Below, piece after piece: positions 35,294-44,708 of a stretch of 64,000 nucleotides of DNA. Every line of letters starts with the position of its first letter. Positions within the stretch are counted from its first letter, which is position 1. The notes beneath the pieces were generated by a model. That model did no database searches. It saw nothing but the letters and a program-made list of their open reading frames with translations, and was not told where the DNA came from. Origin of the DNA: Saprospiraceae bacterium (GTDB lineage: Bacteria > Bacteroidota > Bacteroidia > Chitinophagales > Saprospiraceae). The DNA is taken from positions 248,001 to 312,000 of the forward strand of contig JADKGD010000002.1 of assembly GCA_016717145.1 (NCBI GenBank). The letters are read 5' to 3'. The position numbers and the translations under genes are program-made.

Positions 35294-37300
35294 ATGAAAA
35301 ATCAATTCCTATTATTTATTGTAGTGTTATATTTATCATTTTTTATTTCTTGTATCCCGAACACTGAAACTCAAAATACAGATATCTCTATATCATTGTC
35401 TGATCCCGAACTTCAAAAAATTCTCGATTTGAAGGACAAGCAGGATGCACCTTCATTATACAAGTATTTCAGGCATAAAAATCCAGCATACAGATATCAT
35501 TCTGTATTGGCGTTTGGGTCAATAAAAAACCCTGCTGCGTGCGACTCTTTGATTTTAATGCTCAAAGATCCTGTTATTGAAATACGTGCAGCTGCAGCTT
35601 TTGCTCTGGGTCAGACTGGAGATGGAAAATTTACAGACAGACTTATTCCTGCGTTTAACGGTAAAGACACACTTAATATTAATAATATTTTTAATGCAAA
35701 TATACTTGAGGCTGTTGGCAAGCTGGGCAATCTTTCTGACCTTAAAGCTATTGCTACTGTAAAAACCTATAGAAACACAGATTCACTTTTGTTGTTGGGT
35801 CAAGCCAGAGCTATTTATTGTATGGGTTTGCGAAACATTGTTTCAGATGAAGGAACTTCAAGAATGGTTGATCTTTTATACCTGGAATCTACACCAGAAG
35901 ACGTCCAGCTTATTGCTGCCAATTATTTGGGGCGTACTAAAAACTTAAATTTGAGTTTGTATACTGTAAGACTTACTGAAGTCTTTGGCCGAGAAAAAAA
36001 TCCTGACATTTCTATGTCCCTTGCTACAGCATTTGGAAATACAAAGGATGTCAATTACCTCCCTTCATTAAAAGCAAAATTAATATCCGAACCTGACTAT
36101 CGTGTAAAGTGCAATATTATCAGGTCATTAGCCGGTTTCCCATATCCTGAGATACGTGACCTGGTTCTCCAAAATTTAAAAAATGAAAATTTACATATCG
36201 CCATTACAGCTGCTAACACAATACTTTCTAATGGTAAAGTAGAAGATGTACTGGAATATATGAAATATGACAATGATAGTATTCCGTGGCAAGTCCGTTC
36301 AAAAATGAATGGTGCTGTTTTAACACATACCGCACTTTATTTTACTAAAAGTAAATTAGTTTTTACGGATAGGATATTAAAAAATATTAAAGAAACTGAA
36401 AGTGTATATGCTAAAGCTGCATATGTTGAATCAATAAGCAAAGACCCATATAACTATTTAATCTTGATTCGCCTATATAATGACGAAAAGGAACAAATCA
36501 TTAAGATTGCTGCACTTGAAGGACTAGGTAATATTTTGCGTAACCCTTTATTTTTTAAGGCTTTTGGTAATGGTTTTGGTAAAGTAAAAGGGGAGATTCT
36601 AAATGTTTTTATTAGCGCTATTGGTTCCGGTGATGTAGGCCAGATCAGTGAAGCTTCAAAATTACTTTCTGAGCCACAAATCCAATGGAAGGAATGGATT
36701 AAAGACCCTGTATTTTTGAAGGATGCTCTTAAAAAACTAAAACTTCCCCGAGATATTGAGGCCTTTAACGAGCTTAAATCCTGCATTTACTATATAGAAG
36801 GTATAATTTTTACACCTGAACGACTAACCTATAACCATGCTATTGACTGGGCCATATTACAAACACTAAGCGATTCAAGTATTGCCGCAATTAAAACCTC
36901 AAAAGGTCTTATTCGTATTCAACTTAATAAAGGTTTAGCTCCATCTACTGTAGCTAACTTCGTATCTCTTGTAAATGAAAAATTTTACAACGGCAAAATT
37001 TTTCATAGGGTTGTACCTAATTTTGTAGTTCAAACGGGCTGTCCAAGAGGTGATGGATATGGGTCTCTTGATTATAGTATCCGGTCAGAATTGCCCCAAA
37101 TATATTTTAATAAACAAGGCCTTATTGGCATGGCGTCATCTGGAAACCATACAGAAAATACACAGTGGTTTATAACACACTCTCCTGCTATGCATCTGAA
37201 TGGGAACTATACTATTTTTGGCAAGGTAATAGAAGGCATGGATGTGGTAAATAATATTCAGATAGGCGATAAGATAACCGAAATTATCCTGGTTAAATGA
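35294..37300 (+). CDS. Lipoprotein with HEAT repeats and a C-terminal cyclophilin domain
   Basis: A 668-aa envelope protein. The signal peptide ends with lipobox FFISC (Cys at 20). Residues about 45-480 consist of HEAT-like helical repeats (for example IEIRAAAAFALGQTGD). The last 160 residues or so are a cyclophilin-type peptidyl-prolyl isomerase with GKIFHRVVPNFVVQTGCPRG, NTQWFITHSPAMHLNGNYTI and FGKVIEGMDVV. It is probably a periplasmic, membrane-tethered folding factor whose HEAT array binds clients. A TATTTTTG -7-like box lies at 35249-35256. Confidence 0.88.
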   Translation: MKNQFLLFIVVLYLSFFISCIPNTETQNTDISISLSDPELQKILDLKDKQDAPSLYKYFRHKNPAYRYHSVLAFGSIKNPAACDSLILMLKDPVIEIRAAAAFALGQTGDGKFTDRLIPAFNGKDTLNINNIFNANILEAVGKLGNLSDLKAIATVKTYRNTDSLLLLGQARAIYCMGLRNIVSDEGTSRMVDLLYLESTPEDVQLIAANYLGRTKNLNLSLYTVRLTEVFGREKNPDISMSLATAFGNTKDVNYLPSLKAKLISEPDYRVKCNIIRSLAGFPYPEIRDLVLQNLKNENLHIAITAANTILSNGKVEDVLEYMKYDNDSIPWQVRSKMNGAVLTHTALYFTKSKLVFTDRILKNIKETESVYAKAAYVESISKDPYNYLILIRLYNDEKEQIIKIAALEGLGNILRNPLFFKAFGNGFGKVKGEILNVFISAIGSGDVGQISEASKLLSEPQIQWKEWIKDPVFLKDALKKLKLPRDIEAFNELKSCIYYIEGIIFTPERLTYNHAIDWAILQTLSDSSIAAIKTSKGLIRIQLNKGLAPSTVANFVSLVNEKFYNGKIFHRVVPNFVVQTGCPRGDGYGSLDYSIRSELPQIYFNKQGLIGMASSGNHTENTQWFITHSPAMHLNGNYTIFGKVIEGMDVVNNIQIGDKITEIILVK

Positions 37301-37340
37301 ATATATATTCAAACTACCTTTTTAAGTTGATTTTCTAAAG

Positions 37341-38646
37341 TTATTTCATAAAATTATTAATAAGTGCCGGTAACAATAACAAATCACAAACCAAGGCGCT
37401 TAATAGCGTAATGGAAATGAGTATTCCTACAGTAAATGTCGGCGGATTAGTTGAGAATATCATATTAAAAAAGCCAAAAAATAATATGATAGAAGTAAAG
37501 ATAATTGCTTTACCTGTTTCTCTTAACGTTTTCCTTATTGCCATTTTATTGTCTAACCCTTCGGCTATACATATTTTATATCTTGTTAAGAAATGTATCG
37601 TATCATCTACTACAATTCCAAAAATAATTGTGAACATAATAGCCACTCCGGCTTCAAGTTCAATGCTAAAGCGAACAATAGTGGTATCAGATTGGGAATT
37701 AGTGCATAGTAAAGGAGTCCAGATTGAGAACCCAGTGAGTATCAGAATTTTTCCAGAATTAGCCTGCAGTTTTTTTAAGTTAGATGGGAGTCTTTTAACC
37801 CATTGGTCAAGTTTTCCCATGTTTATTTTTCGCCCGTTTTTTTTCTATAAAAGGGCCTTGGTGGGGCATTGTTCGGGCGAGTTATTTTTTTGTTCTTGTG
37901 AATTTTAGTTAAAAAAGTGTTGCGGACGAGATGTCCGATTGAAAGAAGTGACGTAGTAGGCCAGGAGTGCTTGTGTTTGTTTTTTCTTTTTGTTGAATAT
38001 TTGGAGAATGGTGAAGAGAAGTCGACCCAAGATCCCAAATTGCCTAATGAATGATAATGCCAAAGGTTTTCTATATAAAATGAACCAAGGACCTTTTGAA
38101 AGTTACATTGGCTGGAAATAACCCCGGATTTTTTAATCCAGTGACAAACATCAAGTTTTCCAAATTGTCTGAATGCAAGGTCTTTGCGACGACCATTGAC
38201 GATCCAGAACTATCTATTAGATTATAGACAAATCTATCGTCTGAAAAAATATTTTGTTTATCTGTAGTAAATCTTTCCGGAGTATCCAGGTGGATCACAG
38301 GAATTAAGGAGTAGCCAAATGGAGTTTTTACAGGAATTTTTAGCGTGGTTAATGATTGAACATTTTTAATAAATGGGAGCTTTCTTACTTCAAGCCCAAA
38401 TGCATGAAATCCGGCAAGAAAAGCAGAGTCAAAAACAGTAGGTTGGTTTTCGATTGCAAAAAGTAAAAAATTATCGTCGGATTCAAAGTCTTTGACAAAT
38501 TTTTTATAAAATTCGAGATCCGGATCGCCTTTTGGAAAAAACTGATCAAATGAATAACTAAATTTAAGTTGGGTTGCATAATATCCACTTAATAGTGCCA
38601 ATATCGTAAAAACTGCAATAATCCAATTTCTATACTTCAAAAACAT
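37341..38646 (-). pseudogene. Disrupted RND/MMPL-family transporter gene
   Basis: Two remnants of one gene lie on the minus strand. The N-terminal piece (38071-38646) has the first membrane span and periplasmic start (FSYSFDQFFPKGDPDLEFY). The C-terminal piece (37341-37820) has the typical FGIVVDDTIHFLTRYK segment and terminal spans. The middle, several hundred codons in intact members, is missing. About 250 nt of unrelated sequence (37821-38070) sits there. The C-terminal piece is also frameshifted: the expected ALIPNLIPLLFAL sits in another frame next to SIELEAGVAIMF at about 37675. It is not functional. Confidence 0.85.
37821..38070. other. Unrelated 250-bp segment inside the broken MMPL gene
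   Basis: It replaces the middle of the transporter gene. It has no similarity I can recognise to the MMPL family. It holds an inverted pair CGCCCG/CGGGCG (37831-37836, 37874-37879) and a small hairpin CGGAC-GAGAT-GTCCG (37923-37937). There are no terminal inverted repeats matching an IS. A 71-codon frame here encodes a basic, low-quality sequence and is probably not a gene. Confidence 0.4.
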
Positions 38647-38730
38647 ATCAGTATTTATTTATCACAGCTTATAATGACACATTAACCTTTTTGTTTCAAA
38701 TAAAATGTAATTTGATTGCTAATCATTATT

Positions 38731-40389
38731 TTACGGAAGTCCTTTTTTAAATCTTTTCACTCGATTTATTAATCCATTGGTGGACGAATCAAAGGTTGTA
38801 GTTTTTTCTTCTTTTTCAAGTTCATGAAGTATATTTCCTGCTAACTGTTTACCAAGTTCCACACCCCATTGATCAAAACTAAATATATTCCACAAAACGC
38901 CTTGAACAAAAATTTTGTGTTCGTACATTGCTATTAATTCACCTAATGTCTTCGGGTCTAATTGTTTACACAAAATGGAATTTGTAGGCCTGTTTCCATC
39001 AAAAACCTTATATGGAATTAAAGACTCATACTCATCAGGATTTTTACCGGAAATTATAAATTCATTTATTACTTCTTCTCGGGATTTACCCAACATTAGC
39101 GCCTGTGTTTGGGCAAAAAAATTAGACAGCAAAATTGTGTGATGATCTCCAATAGGGTTTTGGGATATTGCTGAGGCTAAAAAATCACATGGGATAAGTC
39201 TGGTACCTTGATGAATCAGTTGGTAAAAAGCATGCTGGCCGTTAGTTCCCGGCTCTCCCCATATTATAGGGCCTGTCTTATAAGTAACTTTGTTGCCATT
39301 TCTGTCTGTACTTTTTCCATTACTTTCCATATTTGCTTGTTGTAAATATGCTGCAAATCGATGCATATATTGATCATATGGTAAAATAGCTTCTGACTCT
39401 GTTCCAAAAAAGTTGATGTGCCACACACCAATCAAAGCAAGAATAACAGGAATGTTTTTTTCGAAAGGTGTATTTTTGAAATGGTCGTCCATGCTATTAA
39501 ATCCATCAAGCAGAGCATTAAAGTGGTCATACCCGATGGACAAAGCTATGGACAAACCTATGGCCGATGTCAATGAGTACCTCCCTCCAACCCAATCCCA
39601 AAATTCAAACATATTTGAATGGTCAATTCCAAACATTTTGACTGCTGCCTGATTTGTGGATAAGGCTACAAAATGTTTGGCAATGTGCGATTCATCTTTG
39701 GCGATATCCAAAAACATTTTTCGGGCAGTGTAAGCGTTTGTCATTGTTTCTTGTGTCGTAAACGTTTTGGATGCGATCAGGAACATTGTAGTCCTCAGAT
39801 CAAGACCTTTGGTTACCTCCACAATGTGTGAAGCGTCTACATTAGAGACAAAGTGTACATTTAAGCGACTTTTGAATGGTTTAAGTGCTTCAGTTACCAT
39901 TACCGGTCCAAGATCCGATCCACCAATACCAATATTAACAATATCTGTTATTTCTTCTCCCGTGAATCCTCTTCGTTTGCCTGTTATAACTTCCTCGCAA
40001 AAAGATTTCATTCTATTTTGAACTGCCGTGACTTCCTCCATGATATTTTTTCCATCGGTATAAACAGGTTCGTTTGATCTGTTTCTTAGTGCTGTGTGCA
40101 AAACGGCTCTATGCTCTGTTACGTTGATCTTTTCCCCGGAAAACATCGACTCAATAGCTTGCTTGAGTTTACATTCTTCTGCCAAGTTTATTAATAATTT
40201 CATTGTTTTCTCAGTGATGCTGTTCTTCGAGAAATCAACAAGTACATCATCAAATGTGATAGAAAATTTATCAAATCTTTTATCATCAACCTCAAATAAA
40301 GTTTTAATTGTTACATCTTTAATAACTTTATAATGATTGGCGAGCTCTCGCCATGATTTTGTTTTTGAAGGGTTGATATTAGCAAGCAT
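38731..40389 (-). CDS. pgi: Glucose-6-phosphate isomerase
   Basis: It interconverts glucose 6-phosphate and fructose 6-phosphate. Both family signatures are seen: the WVGGRYSLTSAIGLS region, and GEPGTNGQHAFYQLIHQGT with the catalytic His region. IGGSDLGPVMV binds the sugar phosphate. At 552 aa it is the long form as in E. coli. It is transcribed alone; a TATTTTTG -7-like box lies at 40416-40423. It links to the glycogen branch represented by glgB. Confidence 0.97.
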   Translation of the reverse strand: MLANINPSKTKSWRELANHYKVIKDVTIKTLFEVDDKRFDKFSITFDDVLVDFSKNSITEKTMKLLINLAEECKLKQAIESMFSGEKINVTEHRAVLHTALRNRSNEPVYTDGKNIMEEVTAVQNRMKSFCEEVITGKRRGFTGEEITDIVNIGIGGSDLGPVMVTEALKPFKSRLNVHFVSNVDASHIVEVTKGLDLRTTMFLIASKTFTTQETMTNAYTARKMFLDIAKDESHIAKHFVALSTNQAAVKMFGIDHSNMFEFWDWVGGRYSLTSAIGLSIALSIGYDHFNALLDGFNSMDDHFKNTPFEKNIPVILALIGVWHINFFGTESEAILPYDQYMHRFAAYLQQANMESNGKSTDRNGNKVTYKTGPIIWGEPGTNGQHAFYQLIHQGTRLIPCDFLASAISQNPIGDHHTILLSNFFAQTQALMLGKSREEVINEFIISGKNPDEYESLIPYKVFDGNRPTNSILCKQLDPKTLGELIAMYEHKIFVQGVLWNIFSFDQWGVELGKQLAGNILHELEKEEKTTTFDSSTNGLINRVKRFKKGLP

Positions 40390-40495
40390 CTTAGTCTGAT
40401 TTTAAAAGTAATTTGCAAAAATACTGCAATAAATCAAAATAAAATACCGAATCGTTTAATGCAATGGTTTATGTTTCAAAACATTCTTCCAATTA

Positions 40496-40807
40496 TTAAT
40501 TTAACGAAAAACTGGGAAATTGGGTAACAGATTCATGAAAAAGTGTCTCGAGATAGGTATAGTCAACAAACCTAGTCATGGGTAGCTTCTCGACCAGATT
40601 AATTAACTCGGCTTCGGACTGACAAACAAAAACTGACCATAACTTACTTCTGTCTGAAGCAAGTGTGTAAGCAAGCAGCTTTCCCGAATAAAAATATTTG
40701 TCAACCATTTTTCTTTGTTCCGGTATGGTATTAATCATCTCGTCAGTAAAGTTCTCCGGTAGAATAAATTCAACCATATATCTGATATTTCCAGTGTTAT
40801 CGCTCAT
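40496..40807 (-). CDS. Muconolactone-isomerase-like small protein
   Basis: A 103-aa single ferredoxin-like domain resembling muconolactone delta-isomerase (RYMVEFILPENFTDEM, ASDRSKLWSVF). Most Bacteroidota members are of unknown function, and there are no aromatic-degradation genes nearby, so a catabolic role is doubtful. It starts 20 nt after the stop of the lipoprotein gene at 40828 and shares its operon. Confidence 0.65.
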   Translation of the reverse strand: MSDNTGNIRYMVEFILPENFTDEMINTIPEQRKMVDKYFYSGKLLAYTLASDRSKLWSVFVCQSEAELINLVEKLPMTRFVDYTYLETLFHESVTQFPSFSLN

Positions 40808-40827
40808 GAAAAATAATATAAAGTGTG

Positions 40828-41379
40828 TTAAAAAACTGCATAGCCAAAAACAATTTTTGTTCTAAGATTTGGTCCGGGGAAATTTCGAAAATTCATTCTT
40901 ACTTCCAGATCAATAAATTCCTCGCTTAGAATTCTCTTTAACTCAGTGCTACTGCTCAACATTCGTAATTCCTGATCGGTTGTTAATGGGACCTGATCCA
41001 AATAATACATTTCTCTTTTTAAATTTGGATCTATTTGAGAAACCGCATAAATTGATATTCGGCTAATAAAATCATAATCTTCTTCCTGGAAAGCGCCCTG
41101 GATTAAACCTTTAGAAGCCAGGATGTTTTTAATTTGAGAAGTATCCAAGCCCTTTAAACCTGCTGATTGATAATAAAAAGTGGGAACATTCCTAATTTTA
41201 AAGTAATGTGTTTCTATTGTATTCAAGCCAACAGGTATATCGAATTCGGCTTGCATATTAACTTCATATAGTGGTGTATCAGTCTTTGAGCAGGACCAAG
41301 AACAACTAATTATAATAAAAAAAGAAGCAAATGCCAAAAATTGAAATTTCACGTTTAATATATCTACAGATAATAACAC
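40828..41379 (-). CDS. Hypothetical lipoprotein
   Basis: A 183-aa protein with an N-terminal signal segment ending in IISCSWSC, in which one of the two cysteines is the likely lipidation site. The mature domain is unrecognised. The frame opens at 41379, but a GTG start at 41352 (then KFQFLAFASFF) gives a more standard signal peptide. It is followed by the muconolactone-isomerase-like gene after 20 nt. Confidence 0.55.
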   Translation of the reverse strand: MLLSVDILNVKFQFLAFASFFIIISCSWSCSKTDTPLYEVNMQAEFDIPVGLNTIETHYFKIRNVPTFYYQSAGLKGLDTSQIKNILASKGLIQGAFQEEDYDFISRISIYAVSQIDPNLKREMYYLDQVPLTTDQELRMLSSSTELKRILSEEFIDLEVRMNFRNFPGPNLRTKIVFGYAVF

Positions 41380-41586
41380 AAGAATAACTTGAAAAATTGT
41401 AATCTTTTGAAAGTCGGCTATATTTTTTAATAAAATGTGTTTAAATATTGGATTTTATATGAGAAGTAAAAAAAAACTAACAGATAAGGGCTATAATTTA
41501 ATCATGTGATTTATATTGTGCGGTCATACGTTAAAATGAACGGTTTACACAGATTTATCTATTTAAAGACAAGATAATAATACAAT

Positions 41587-43497
41587 ATGGGGGAACAGAA
41601 AGTCTCTTTGGTGAGTGATCAAAAGCAGATGCAGAAGTTTGTAAAGTCACTACTAAATGATGTTTCGGCTTTGGAATATATGCTTCAAAATGATTGGTTC
41701 GAATCCGACGTCATGAGAATCGGAGCCGAACAGGAAATGGTCATGGTAGATAAAGATACTTTCAAGCCGGCTCTTGTAGCAATGGAAGCTTTGGATAAAA
41801 TGACACATTATCCATGGGTAGAAACTGAATTGGCAAAATTTAATCTTGAAACAAATCTTGATCCAAGAGTATTCGAAGGCAACTGTTTTTCAGAATTAGA
41901 AAAAGAAAACACCGGAAAGCTTAACAAAATTCAAGAGGTGCTTGACGGTATGAATACGTCAATTGTATTAACAGGCATTTTACCTACATTACGCAAGTAT
42001 CATCTGGAGATGGAAAATCTCACCCCTAAAAAAAGATATTTTGCCCTTATGGAGGCCTTGGATAAGCAATTAATTGGTCAGTCTTATGAACTTAGAATAT
42101 TAGGTATCGATGAATTATTAGTAAAACATAGCTCCCCTTTACTTGAAGCGAGTAACACAAGTTTTCAGGTACATCTTCAAGTAGCGCCGAAAGAATTTGT
42201 AAAGATGTACAATATCGCTCAGGCTCTTGCAGGACCTATGATGGCAATAGCCGCCAATAGCCCAATTGTTTTTGGCAAAAGATTGTGGCATGAGACACGG
42301 ATTGCTCTGTTCCAACAATCTTTAGACACCCGAACCACACATGATCATATGCGGGAAAGAAGCCCCAGGGTAAGTTTTGGCAGAGATTGGTTACACGATT
42401 CGATTCTTGAAATTTATAGAGAAGATATTGCCCGATTTAGAGTATTATTAAGTAGTGATGTAGAAGAAGATTCTCTTGATATGATCAGAAACAATAATGT
42501 ACCTAAATTGCGGGCGCTACAGGTACACAATAGCACAGTCTATAGATGGAACAGACCTTGCTATGGAATAAGCGATAATGGAAAACCACACTTAAGAATA
42601 GAAAACAGAATACTTCCTTCCGGCCCTACAGTACTTGATGAAGTGGCCAATTCTTGCTTTTGGTTGGGTTGTATGGTGGGTATGTCAATGGAAGTAGAAG
42701 ATATAAGGAAAATGATGTCTTTTGTGGATGCTCGAGACAATTTTGGCAAGGCCGCAAAATTTGGTGTAGATTCTAAGTTTACCTGGTTTCATGATGAAAA
42801 AATATCTGCAGTAGATCTGATTCAGCGTCTGATACCAATTGCTAGAAAAGGCCTTGAATCCCGAAATGTCGACCAGGTTGATATTAGTAGGTATTTAGAT
42901 GTTATCCAACAGCGTGCAGAAAAACATATGACTGGTGCCAGATGGATGCTGAGAGCCTTCACCAAACTGCACGAGAATTCCAATACTGATGAAGCCTTGA
43001 GTGTATTAACTGCTACTATGATTAACAATCAACAATCAAACAAACCTGTCCATGAATGGGAAATGCCAAGTATTGATGACCTTAAACTTTATAAACCTTC
43101 ACACCTAAAGGTTTCAGAATTTATGCTGACAGATCTATACACCGTCCAAAAAGATGATATTGTAGATTTAGTTGCAGAGTTGATGGATTGGAATACCATA
43201 AGATACACACCTGTTGAAGATACAAAGGGGAAATTAGTAGGATTGGTCACTGCTAGATTATTGCTGAGGAATTATATAAAAAATAAACAAAACCCTAAAA
43301 AAACAACACTTGTATCAGAAATTATGATACAAAACCCTATAACAGTTACTCAGGACACCAATATTCTGGATGCCATGAAACTTATGAAGGAAAATAAGAT
43401 CGGTTGTCTTCCTGTTGTCAATGGTGAAGAATTAGTCGGCTTGATTTCCGAAACAGAGTTCTTAAGGATTACTGCAAGATTAATTGAAAGAATGTAG
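41587..43497 (+). CDS. Glutamate-cysteine-ligase-like (GCS2) protein with C-terminal CBS pair
   Basis: A 636-aa fusion. Residues about 40-490 are a GCS2/carboxylate-amine ligase fold: IGAEQEMVMVD near 46 is the usual GxExE-like start, with TSFQVHLQVAP, ARFRVLL and LRIENRILPSGP downstream. Residues about 510-636 are two CBS domains (LVGLVTARLLLRNY and KIGCLPVVNGEELVGLIS). CBS pairs usually sense adenosyl ligands, so ligase activity may be tuned by AMP/ATP; this is inference. The substrate is unproven. It is transcribed alone. Confidence 0.85.
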   Translation: MGEQKVSLVSDQKQMQKFVKSLLNDVSALEYMLQNDWFESDVMRIGAEQEMVMVDKDTFKPALVAMEALDKMTHYPWVETELAKFNLETNLDPRVFEGNCFSELEKENTGKLNKIQEVLDGMNTSIVLTGILPTLRKYHLEMENLTPKKRYFALMEALDKQLIGQSYELRILGIDELLVKHSSPLLEASNTSFQVHLQVAPKEFVKMYNIAQALAGPMMAIAANSPIVFGKRLWHETRIALFQQSLDTRTTHDHMRERSPRVSFGRDWLHDSILEIYREDIARFRVLLSSDVEEDSLDMIRNNNVPKLRALQVHNSTVYRWNRPCYGISDNGKPHLRIENRILPSGPTVLDEVANSCFWLGCMVGMSMEVEDIRKMMSFVDARDNFGKAAKFGVDSKFTWFHDEKISAVDLIQRLIPIARKGLESRNVDQVDISRYLDVIQQRAEKHMTGARWMLRAFTKLHENSNTDEALSVLTATMINNQQSNKPVHEWEMPSIDDLKLYKPSHLKVSEFMLTDLYTVQKDDIVDLVAELMDWNTIRYTPVEDTKGKLVGLVTARLLLRNYIKNKQNPKKTTLVSEIMIQNPITVTQDTNILDAMKLMKENKIGCLPVVNGEELVGLISETEFLRITARLIERM

Positions 43498-43552
43498 TTT
43501 TTGAATCAAATAAATAATTGCAATATTTAAAAATAAGAAATTTCTTTCGCTT

Positions 43553-44527
43553 TTAATAATCTTGTATTTTAGTTAAATCAATATCCATCATACACTTAAA
43601 ATGGCCTTTGGGGCATGCATCGTGTCCTAGTTTTGAACATGGTCGACAATATAGATTTTGAACCTCAAAGTTTTTATAAGTAGCCGGATTTTTATATCCA
43701 AAATAGGGGTACATTCCAAAAAATGGCGTTGTATTTCCCCATAGTACAATTATTTCCTTGTGTAATGCAGCTGCTATATGCATAAGTCCAGTGTCTCCGG
43801 TAATAATCCGCTTTGCGTGTTTTATGATACCTGCACTTACCCCAAGTCCAATTTTGCCGCAAAGGTTGATCGTTTTATCAGGAAATTTTTCACTGATCGC
43901 ATTTGCCATTTCAATAACATCATTTCCGCCCAAAAGAACAGTGTTTACACTCGCGGAGCGTTCAATAATTTCTATACATTTCTCCAGCGGTATTCTTTTT
44001 GTGAAATGATTTGCACCCATGACCAAGACTTGATACTTTATTCCTTCGACCAGGCCTATAGCATCATATTCATCTTCCGGTAATATAAAATAATCTAATC
44101 CCTGACCATCATTCTTAATCTTTAATGAGTTTACTGCATCAAAATATCTGTCCACAAGATGTCGTTGGGGTAGTTTGTTTATTTTAAAATTTACAAACAT
44201 CCATTTTTTAACGTTTAGCTTGTCAAAGGATATTTCTGTACTGTTGAGACCCTTCTTAATTCGGAACGATTTGAGGTTTTTCTGCAAATCAATAACAAGG
44301 TCAAATTTTTCTCCTTGAAGTGATTCTAATGTCTTCTTTACAGAGGGATGTGTTAAGTGAACCTTATCAATAAATGGGTTATTGTTAACAATAAGTGAGA
44401 ATTCAGGTTTCGTCAAAAAGTGTACCTCCGCTTTCAACTGAATTTTTACACATCTTATAATGGGTGTAGTTAAAACTATATCGCCTATCGAACTAAATCT
44501 TATAATTAATATTTTGTCGAAAGCCAT
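43553..44527 (-). CDS. Glycosyltransferase family 9 (heptosyltransferase-like)
   Basis: A GT-B fold glycosyltransferase related to ADP-heptose:LPS heptosyltransferases, probably acting on lipopolysaccharide. It has an N-terminal KILIIRFSSIGDIVLTTPII and C-terminal TGDTGLMHIAAALHKEIIVLWG followed by a conserved tail with cysteines (YCRPCSKLGHDACPKGHFKC). The frame opens at 44545, but that codon overlaps the -7 promoter box. ATG 44527 (MAFDKILI) is the right start. Confidence 0.9.
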   Translation of the reverse strand: MAFDKILIIRFSSIGDIVLTTPIIRCVKIQLKAEVHFLTKPEFSLIVNNNPFIDKVHLTHPSVKKTLESLQGEKFDLVIDLQKNLKSFRIKKGLNSTEISFDKLNVKKWMFVNFKINKLPQRHLVDRYFDAVNSLKIKNDGQGLDYFILPEDEYDAIGLVEGIKYQVLVMGANHFTKRIPLEKCIEIIERSASVNTVLLGGNDVIEMANAISEKFPDKTINLCGKIGLGVSAGIIKHAKRIITGDTGLMHIAAALHKEIIVLWGNTTPFFGMYPYFGYKNPATYKNFEVQNLYCRPCSKLGHDACPKGHFKCMMDIDLTKIQDY

Positions 44528-44542
44528 ACATACATATTTATA

Positions 44543-44571
44543 CAAAAGTAAAAAATGTAAACGACACCAAA
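44543..44571 (-). promoter_or_regulatory. Promoter of the GT9 gene
   Basis: On the minus strand there is TTTG (44568-44571), then 17 nt, then TACTTTTG (44543-44550). Both boxes match the Bacteroidota consensus. The predicted initiation point is only about 10 nt before ATG 44527, a very short leader. Confidence 0.65.
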
Positions 44572-44708
44572 CCCTTTTTGTGCATGATCTTAATCAGTGC
44601 TCTTATAAATACTATATTATGTTTAAAATATATTTAATTAAAATACTTCGATGTTTTCATCATAATAATTTTGAAGAAAGTTCATTACCGATGTACTCAA
44701 TATTTTAA

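Noticed and set aside
37821..38070. Insertion sequence or small non-coding RNA inside the MMPL gene
   Set aside because: No terminal inverted repeats, transposase remnant or target duplication is visible, and the hairpins are too small to support an RNA gene.
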